From Desulfococcus sp. (GTDB lineage Bacteria; Desulfobacterota; Desulfobacteria; Desulfobacterales; Desulfosalsimonadaceae), in contig JAHECJ010000023.1 in assembly GCA_024641805.1 (NCBI GenBank), positions 1 to 11,289 of the forward strand: DNA of 11,289 nucleotides, read 5' to 3'. The translations under genes and the position numbers were made by a program. The notes under the pieces are model-generated. The model was not told the DNA's origin. It saw only the letters and a list, made by a program, of their open reading frames with translations, and did not search any database. Shown piece after piece: positions 6,976 through 11,289 of the stretch; the stretch's first letter is position 1, and every line of letters begins with the position of its first letter.

Positions 6976-7016
6976 TTCGGTTGCTGCATAAAATGCAGAA
7001 AGGCTTTCAACCCGAA
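6976..7016 (+). other. Potential RNA hairpin in the gap before the CARDB gene
   Basis: An outer stem TTCGGTTG (6976-6983) pairs with CAACCCGAA (7008-7016) with one bulged C. It encloses a perfect inner hairpin CTGCAT-AAA-ATGCAG (6984-6998). There is no T-run afterwards. It may be a processing site, a terminator without a U-tract, or a leader structure of the next gene. Confidence 0.4.
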
Positions 7017-7079
7017 CAATAACCATTTGTTTAAAAACCAAATCCACAACTGCATAATTTATCAATTCTTCAACTTCCA

Positions 7080-7085
7080 GGGAGG
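7080..7085 (+). promoter_or_regulatory. Strong Shine-Dalgarno of the CARDB gene
   Basis: GGGAGG followed by TGAAGC places the ATG at 7092 six bases downstream. It fixes the start at 7092 over the overlapping out-of-frame GTG at 7085. Confidence 0.75.
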
Positions 7086-7091
7086 TGAAGC

Positions 7092-8126
7092 ATGAAAACA
7101 AAAAGCGTTCTTTCCATAATCATATGGATTGCGGGATTTATGCTCTTATTCTCTTCCATCGGGATTTCCGGCCCGCCTGTACAGATGAAAAAGATAGTGA
7201 ATCAGCCGCCTGCTCAATCTCCCGCAGTTCAAGAAAGCCAGATCCCCAAACCGGTGAAAAAGGTTTATTCAATTGACATTGAAAGTATCAGTATGACCAG
7301 TCAGTGCCAGTTCAAATTTAAATTGAAAAACACGGGAGCGGACTTAACCGATAACCAGCATAGAAACTGTTCCGTCAAGGTGGGCCAGGACCAGAACCCG
7401 GGGATGAGTCTGGCAACCTTTGATCCCGGGGGACGTTTGAAAAAAAAGGGAGAAACTATTACCTATCTTGAAAATACTCCGTTGACAGAAGATACAAATG
7501 TTTTCGTAGAAGTAACGCTTTTTAACGGCACCCAAACATCTAAACAAAAACTACTGCAGCCGACATGCCCGGACCCCAAAAAGGTTCTCTCCCAGGCTGA
7601 GACCGCCCAGCCCCTTGAAATAACAGAAAACCCCAACGCATTGACCGGTCAAAAGATTCCAACTCAGCAAAAAACCCTGCAACAGACACCGGCTGTTCCC
7701 GGAGCATATGAAATCAAATTGCCTGACCTTACGGTTAAGCTTGAATTAGCTATCGGTAAACATAATTATCCCGATAAAGGCATGATATGTAACACCGTGG
7801 ATGGCAATTATACAGTTACCAATATCGGCAACGCGCCCTCTGGTGAATACTGGATCAATATCCGATTCAAAGATGAAAACTGGGATTGGCATGATTTCGG
7901 TGCATATCCGCTTCCGTCATTGATGCCGGGAGAAAGTAAAACCGGGAACTGCGGAATACGATTGAGAAAATGCCCCAATGATGAAATTACCGTGGGCTTC
8001 AATGTCACGGTTGACTGCAAGCATGAAATTAAAGAATCAAACGAAAATAACAATACCGACGAGAAGGTGTACCCTTCCATCGGCCAAATAAAAAAAATCC
8101 CCCGTGAAATGAAAAAGCTGAATTGA
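7092..8126 (+). CDS. Secreted CARDB-domain protein
   Basis: 344 residues. The signal peptide is about 1-27 (SVLSIIIWIAGFMLLFSSIGISG), followed by a Pro/Gln-rich spacer. An N-terminal beta domain of about 58-158 contains FKFKLKNTGADL and FVEVTLFNG and resembles a diverged CARDB domain. A second Pro/Gln/Thr-rich linker leads to a clear CARDB (cell-adhesion-related) domain at about 211-333: LPDLTVKLELA, YTVTNIGNAPSGEYWI, PSLMPGESKTG, FNVTVDCKHEIKESNENNN. The E-S-N-E-N-N-N signature is diagnostic of the family. The basic tail reads PSIGQIKKIPREMKK. The protein should be exported to the periplasm or cell surface. CARDB domains are Ig-like folds found in archaeal and bacterial surface proteins, usually without known ligands. 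The gene lies 155 bp after the Ig-repeat gene with a strong ribosome-binding site, and could be a separate or read-through unit. It faces a smaller CARDB gene across the next gap. Confidence 0.8.
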   Translation: MKTKSVLSIIIWIAGFMLLFSSIGISGPPVQMKKIVNQPPAQSPAVQESQIPKPVKKVYSIDIESISMTSQCQFKFKLKNTGADLTDNQHRNCSVKVGQDQNPGMSLATFDPGGRLKKKGETITYLENTPLTEDTNVFVEVTLFNGTQTSKQKLLQPTCPDPKKVLSQAETAQPLEITENPNALTGQKIPTQQKTLQQTPAVPGAYEIKLPDLTVKLELAIGKHNYPDKGMICNTVDGNYTVTNIGNAPSGEYWINIRFKDENWDWHDFGAYPLPSLMPGESKTGNCGIRLRKCPNDEITVGFNVTVDCKHEIKESNENNNTDEKVYPSIGQIKKIPREMKKLN

Positions 8127-8568
8127 GGCTGACGGTTGTATTGCTGCCAGCTGACTTTCAGGCATATTTGCTGGTGGGGAGAACTTCAGCCCTTCCCGAT
8201 TAAAGGTGCAATAGTGTTTTTTTATTGATCAACAGCCTGATAAACCGTTTTTCCGGGACATAGGTCAATCCTTTTATTTTTCATGCCCATGTACAGGCAG
8301 AACCTGGGCCTCGGGAGGTGAATCAGATTCCAGTTCAGCGCTTAATGCGTCCAACCCTCTCCACCATTAGGGGATCTATCAGTCCGGAAAACGACTTTAA
8401 ACTGCCAGTATCCAACTGAAGGCGGTGTTCGAAAAATTCTGACGGATTTTATCCCCCCTATGAACCGCTGGGGGGGATAAAATTTAATTGTCTTTTTATT
8501 ACCTGACAACCGTTTGCAAAACGATATCCCGCAGTAAATATTTTTACGATCAAAGCGATAGAACCGCC
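8127..8568. other. Convergent intergenic region
   Basis: 442 bp between the 3' ends of two convergent CARDB genes. It contains a weak stem (GGGGAG at 8176-8181 with CTTCCC at 8192-8197) and, about 20 bases on, a run of seven T (8217-8223), possibly a poor terminator for the plus-strand gene. A strong hairpin lies at 8446-8483. Between them, minus-strand frames at about 8445-8356 (PSEFFEHRLQLDTGSLKSF...) and 8354-8278 (LDALSAELESDSPPEAQVL... to a TAA) would join into one protein-like sequence after removing one base near 8355. A plus-strand frame of about 50 codons covers much of the same stretch. Neither has a start signal, so I annotate no gene. Confidence 0.55.
8446..8483. terminator. Strong hairpin, possible bidirectional terminator
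   Basis: ATTTTATCCCCCC (8446-8458) and GGGGGGATAAAAT (8471-8483) form a perfect 13-bp inverted repeat with a 12-base loop. It lies between convergent genes, 85 bp beyond the end of the minus-strand CARDB gene, where a shared terminator would be expected. The classic U-tract is missing on both sides: the stem flanks are ATAAAAT, and only scattered T-runs follow on the plus strand (TCTTTTTATT). It could instead be a mobile-repeat stem or an RNA-stability element. Confidence 0.55.
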
Positions 8569-9171
8569 TTATCTTATCCTCATGGGAGTTCGATTTTGAA
8601 CGGGAGCCGGTTGAATCTCTTTCTTTATGGCCTTCGGCGTTTCTCGTTTAATCATAATGGATGGTTCAAAAAATTTTTCAGCCACATTATTGGTTTCATT
8701 ACTTTCAGCGACGGTTTTTTTTGTGTCCGCGGAAATACGCCATCCCGGTTTCCAATCCGGGTCTCCACACCATGGCTGCTCCCATGACGGTTGATTCCCA
8801 TCAATTGTCTTCGTTTCTCCGGGTTTCAGAGAAATGGTCGGATTGGAACTTGTATAGACCTGCCATGTGTGACCTGGACCTAACTTCCACTCAATAATAT
8901 AATCGAAATTGTTTGCGGCGCTTTGCCCCTTGTTGGTAATGGTAAAATAAGGGCGAGGCGAGTAACACTTTGTGCCATCATCCTTAGTCCAGGATTCCAC
9001 ATGCACAATTTTGACCGTAACGGCCAAATCCGGAGGACCCGGCTGAACGGAGGCGCCGGGGTTGAGAGCCGAAGCCGGGGCCGCCTCCTTCATGACGGCA
9101 AGGACCTCCGGTATTCCCGCAAAAAATACAAAAGTCAAGACGACGCATAACAAAATACTGGTTTTTTTCAT
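8569..9171 (-). CDS. Small secreted CARDB-domain protein
   Basis: 200 residues. The signal peptide is 1-25 (KKTSILLCVVLTFVFFAGI, cleavage VLA|V), followed by a short Ala/Pro linker and one CARDB domain at about 47-165: PPDLAVTVKIVHVES, YFTITNKGQSAANNF, ISLKPGETKTIDG, WRISADTKKTVAESNETNNVAEK. The two cysteines (TKCYS and PWCGD) may form a disulfide. The tail FEPSIMIKRETPKAIKKE is basic and matches the tail of the convergent CARDB protein (PSI, then I-K, a Pro and KK), so the two genes look like diverged paralogues. AAGGAGGG seven bases before the ATG makes the start certain. It lies downstream of the LTA-synthase-like gene on the same strand, 165 bp away, and may be co-transcribed with it. A periplasmic or surface location is expected; the ligand is unknown. 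Confidence 0.8.
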   Translation of the reverse strand: MKKTSILLCVVLTFVFFAGIPEVLAVMKEAAPASALNPGASVQPGPPDLAVTVKIVHVESWTKDDGTKCYSPRPYFTITNKGQSAANNFDYIIEWKLGPGHTWQVYTSSNPTISLKPGETKTIDGNQPSWEQPWCGDPDWKPGWRISADTKKTVAESNETNNVAEKFFEPSIMIKRETPKAIKKEIQPAPVQNRTPMRIR

Positions 9172-9178
9172 TGCGAAT

Positions 9179-9186
9179 CCCTCCTT
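9179..9186 (-). promoter_or_regulatory. Strong Shine-Dalgarno of the small CARDB gene
   Basis: On the minus strand AAGGAGGG ends seven bases before the ATG at 9171-9169, nearly a full match to the 16S rRNA tail. Confidence 0.8.
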
Positions 9187-9294
9187 GAAGTTTTGATTTT
9201 TCTATAAAGTAAAAATGATCCACTCAAGATCCACTGACAGCGCTTCTTTTATAATTTACACGGCATACATCCGGTTGGCATTTGTCTATTAACA

Positions 9295-9337
9295 AACCGT
9301 TGAGTCACCTCCTTTATTAATTGATAAAAGAACGGTT
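9295..9337 (-). promoter_or_regulatory. Inverted repeat enclosing an orphan Shine-Dalgarno
   Basis: The 7-bp arms AACCGTT/AACGGTT (9331-9337 and 9295-9301) pair perfectly. The minus-strand loop contains AAAGGAGGTGA (complement of 9305-9315), one of the best ribosome-binding sequences in the window. An inner pairing TTTAT/ATAAA touches its upstream part. No proper gene begins after it: a TTG at 9295-9293 would give only 23 residues, and the GTG at 9308-9306 lies within the Shine-Dalgarno itself. The outer arm overlaps the stop codon of the upstream enzyme gene. Confidence 0.5.
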
Positions 9338-11289
9338 CATTCGGGAAGAGCCGCCCCCCGCATCACGCGCCACCATCCAATGGCATAGTATTCATTGGCG
9401 CGCTTGAGCAGGGCGTCGGCATCGACTGGCAGGGGAATCGCCCCGGGCCGGCCGGTTTCCGGAAACGGTTCCGAAATCTGGCTTTTCGCATCTTCCATGA
9501 TAAAATCCGGCGTAACAACGACAAATTTTGTTCCCACCGCAACAGGATACGCATCCTCGTCCAGAAGATTTCTCCCCACGCAAGGATACGTAAATCCATC
9601 GGGGGCGGCAAGCGAGATAAGGGTCGGTGCGATATCGATGTGCGTTCCCACGACGTTTTCCGGAAGATGTTGATCCTTCAAAACATCCGGTCCATAGAGA
9701 ACCAGAGGGACCGCATTGCGCTCAAAAACCGTCGGATTTTTATTTAAAAAATGCCGGGACCAATGGTCTCCGGTCACTGCAAACACCGGGGCCGGGACCC
9801 TCTCCTCCATCCGGTGAATGAACTTACCGAGACACTGGTCCGCATACCACATGTGTCCGTAAATAATCATCGGGCTGTCACCGTTATAGATGTCCGCCAA
9901 ATCCGGGGGGATCTCTCTGGCCGGATACCCGCGCTTAAAAACCTCAATATCATAGGGGGGATGGTTGCTGGTCGTCATGATCATGTTAAAACTCGGCACA
10001 TCCTCTTCAACGACTGTTTTTTCTATAAAGTCAAACAATGCCTCGTCGTCAACCCCCCATTCATTGGCGTGTGCCCACTGGCCCATATGCGGCGCGCCGT
10101 AGACCTCCTCAAAACCCTGCGCCTTGCAGAAATCCCCAATCCGCTGCCACGAGAGATACCCGCCGTAAAAAAACCGCGTTTTGTATCCGAGACTTTTAAA
10201 AATGGGCGCAATGGACGTCGGATATGGCTGAAGAGACGAACCCTCATAGTTGATCATGAGATGCAGGTCCGGCAGCCCGGAAATGATGGTCGTCAACGTT
10301 TCCGTTGTGCCATTGGCTGCCGGCAGAAATTTTTTTATCCAGAACCCGTCTTCGGCAATGGCCTTTAATTGCGTGCTGGTCTGCAGCGACTGGTACCTGT
10401 CAAGCATCGTCCAGGCACTGTACCCTTCCATGACAATCAAAAAAACATGCTTCGGCTTAGTGGTCGATGCGTCTTTGACCGTGCGAAGCATATAATCATC
10501 GATATTGTCCAGATTCCGCGGATCGTTATAAAACGATTTGACCGCCGACCGGATATCCCCATCCGGCAAATATGCTTGAAGCCCCACAGCAGAACGCAAA
10601 TCCTGGAAATCTCCATAGAGATACCGAAGCGCTTCATATGGGTTAAGGACTGTCTTATTTAAAAATGGATCTTTCGTGATGGCGACGTCTTTCACCTGAA
10701 CCGGCCGGGGGCCGGCTGAACCGCGTGCAGCAACAACCATCAGGAAAATAAAGCATAACGTACCGATGGTTTTGCCCCATACTGGAAGGCCTGCGGCATT
10801 GGCGACCCATCGGGGTTCCCGGTTCAAGATTTTTTTAAGCAGTAAACTCAGAAGTGCTATTAAAACCACAAACAGAAAAGCCATCCGCACGACAGGGACC
10901 TGGGACCAGACAGTTCTGACGATGGCGCCGAAATCATCATAGAACAACCCGTACAGCCACTGATCGAACTGATTATTATATTCCTGGAAATACGGGATGG
11001 TCGAACCGCAGATAAAAAGGGTTAATGCGGTGAAAATAATTGCGATAACAAGGCGGACGCGATCGATTATTCGATCCATCCGGAAAAAACAGCCGACGAG
11101 ACTCATCAGAATCGTGGGAGAAATAAAGCATATGGCAACGCGGCTGTCAAACCGGAAACCATTGGCCAGTACTGACAAAATATCGGTAAGTCCGCTCGAA
11201 GGGTCCTTCTTGGCAAAAAAAACCATAATCAGAATTACGCGAAAAACAGTCAGCAAGAAAACAAAATATAAATAAGCCCGCAGGTCTTT
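9337..11289 (-). CDS. LTA-synthase-like membrane sulfatase-fold enzyme (5' end outside window)
   Basis: 650 residues are visible, and the frame stays open to the window edge (first residues KDLRAYLYFVF), so the true start is outside. The TTG at 11256 is not a real start because it falls inside the first membrane helix. About five N-terminal helices (near residues 5-25, 42-65, 70-92, 120-145 and 165-182 of the visible part) precede a periplasmic alkaline-phosphatase-superfamily domain from about 280. Motifs of the LTA synthase/phosphoglycerol transferase family are HVFLIVMEGY (metal-binding Glu288), ANGTTE with the likely catalytic Thr328 followed by SGLP, WGVDDEALF, SNHPPYD (His443) and TGDHWSRH (Asp508, His509, His513). 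All expected active-site residues are present. In Gram-negatives such enzymes move phosphoglycerol or phosphoethanolamine groups onto glycans or lipids in the periplasm; the substrate cannot be told here. A small CARDB gene follows on the same strand. Confidence 0.88.
   Translation of the reverse strand, partial: KDLRAYLYFVFLLTVFRVILIMVFFAKKDPSSGLTDILSVLANGFRFDSRVAICFISPTILMSLVGCFFRMDRIIDRVRLVIAIIFTALTLFICGSTIPYFQEYNNQFDQWLYGLFYDDFGAIVRTVWSQVPVVRMAFLFVVLIALLSLLLKKILNREPRWVANAAGLPVWGKTIGTLCFIFLMVVAARGSAGPRPVQVKDVAITKDPFLNKTVLNPYEALRYLYGDFQDLRSAVGLQAYLPDGDIRSAVKSFYNDPRNLDNIDDYMLRTVKDASTTKPKHVFLIVMEGYSAWTMLDRYQSLQTSTQLKAIAEDGFWIKKFLPAANGTTETLTTIISGLPDLHLMINYEGSSLQPYPTSIAPIFKSLGYKTRFFYGGYLSWQRIGDFCKAQGFEEVYGAPHMGQWAHANEWGVDDEALFDFIEKTVVEEDVPSFNMIMTTSNHPPYDIEVFKRGYPAREIPPDLADIYNGDSPMIIYGHMWYADQCLGKFIHRMEERVPAPVFAVTGDHWSRHFLNKNPTVFERNAVPLVLYGPDVLKDQHLPENVVGTHIDIAPTLISLAAPDGFTYPCVGRNLLDEDAYPVAVGTKFVVVTPDFIMEDAKSQISEPFPETGRPGAIPLPVDADALLKRANEYYAIGWWRVMRGAALPE

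Noticed and set aside
9395..10662. Several plus-strand frames opposite the LTA-synthase-like gene
   Set aside because: They are antisense shadows: the minus-strand frame has all catalytic motifs of its family over the same region.

Overview
The window looks like part of a Gram-negative chromosome, most likely from an anaerobic Desulfobacterota-type (deltaproteobacterial) organism. The reasons are a DUF3786 protein, an outer-membrane beta-barrel, several Sec-exported Ig-like and CARDB proteins, and moderate GC content with AT-rich gaps. This placement is an inference from protein style; there is no rRNA or other marker gene here.

Left part (1-2350, + strand): a small zinc-ribbon protein gene with no usable start codon (87-304); an intergenic stretch; a CDF-family cation exporter whose membrane metal site reads N/D + D/D, which suggests manganese (649-1602); and a DUF3786 protein (1707-2309) followed by a probable terminator.

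Centre (2353-8126, + strand): a promoter-like site leads into a two-gene unit. The first gene is an outer-membrane beta-barrel with an N-terminal Ig-like domain (2486-4441). It lies 20 bp before a secreted protein with a PKD-like domain and four tandem 94-residue Ig repeats (4462-6936). A potential RNA structure and a secreted CARDB protein follow (7092-8126).

Right part (8127-11289): a 442-bp gap holding a strong 13-bp hairpin separates the first CARDB gene from a convergent second one (8569-9171, minus). The two CARDB proteins share the same C-terminal tail, so they look like diverged paralogues. Further right on the minus strand is an LTA-synthase-like membrane sulfatase-fold enzyme (9337 to beyond 11289), cut by the window edge. 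Between it and the second CARDB gene is a very strong but orphan Shine-Dalgarno sequence inside an inverted repeat.

Taken together, the centre and right parts read as a cell-envelope/surface region: a barrel, a repeat-built partner protein, two CARDB exoproteins and an envelope head-group transferase. The best candidate for an undescribed system is the barrel plus Ig-repeat pair, perhaps with the CARDB proteins as accessory surface components. Its function cannot be read from the sequence. I saw no tRNA, rRNA, CRISPR array, integrase or insertion sequence.
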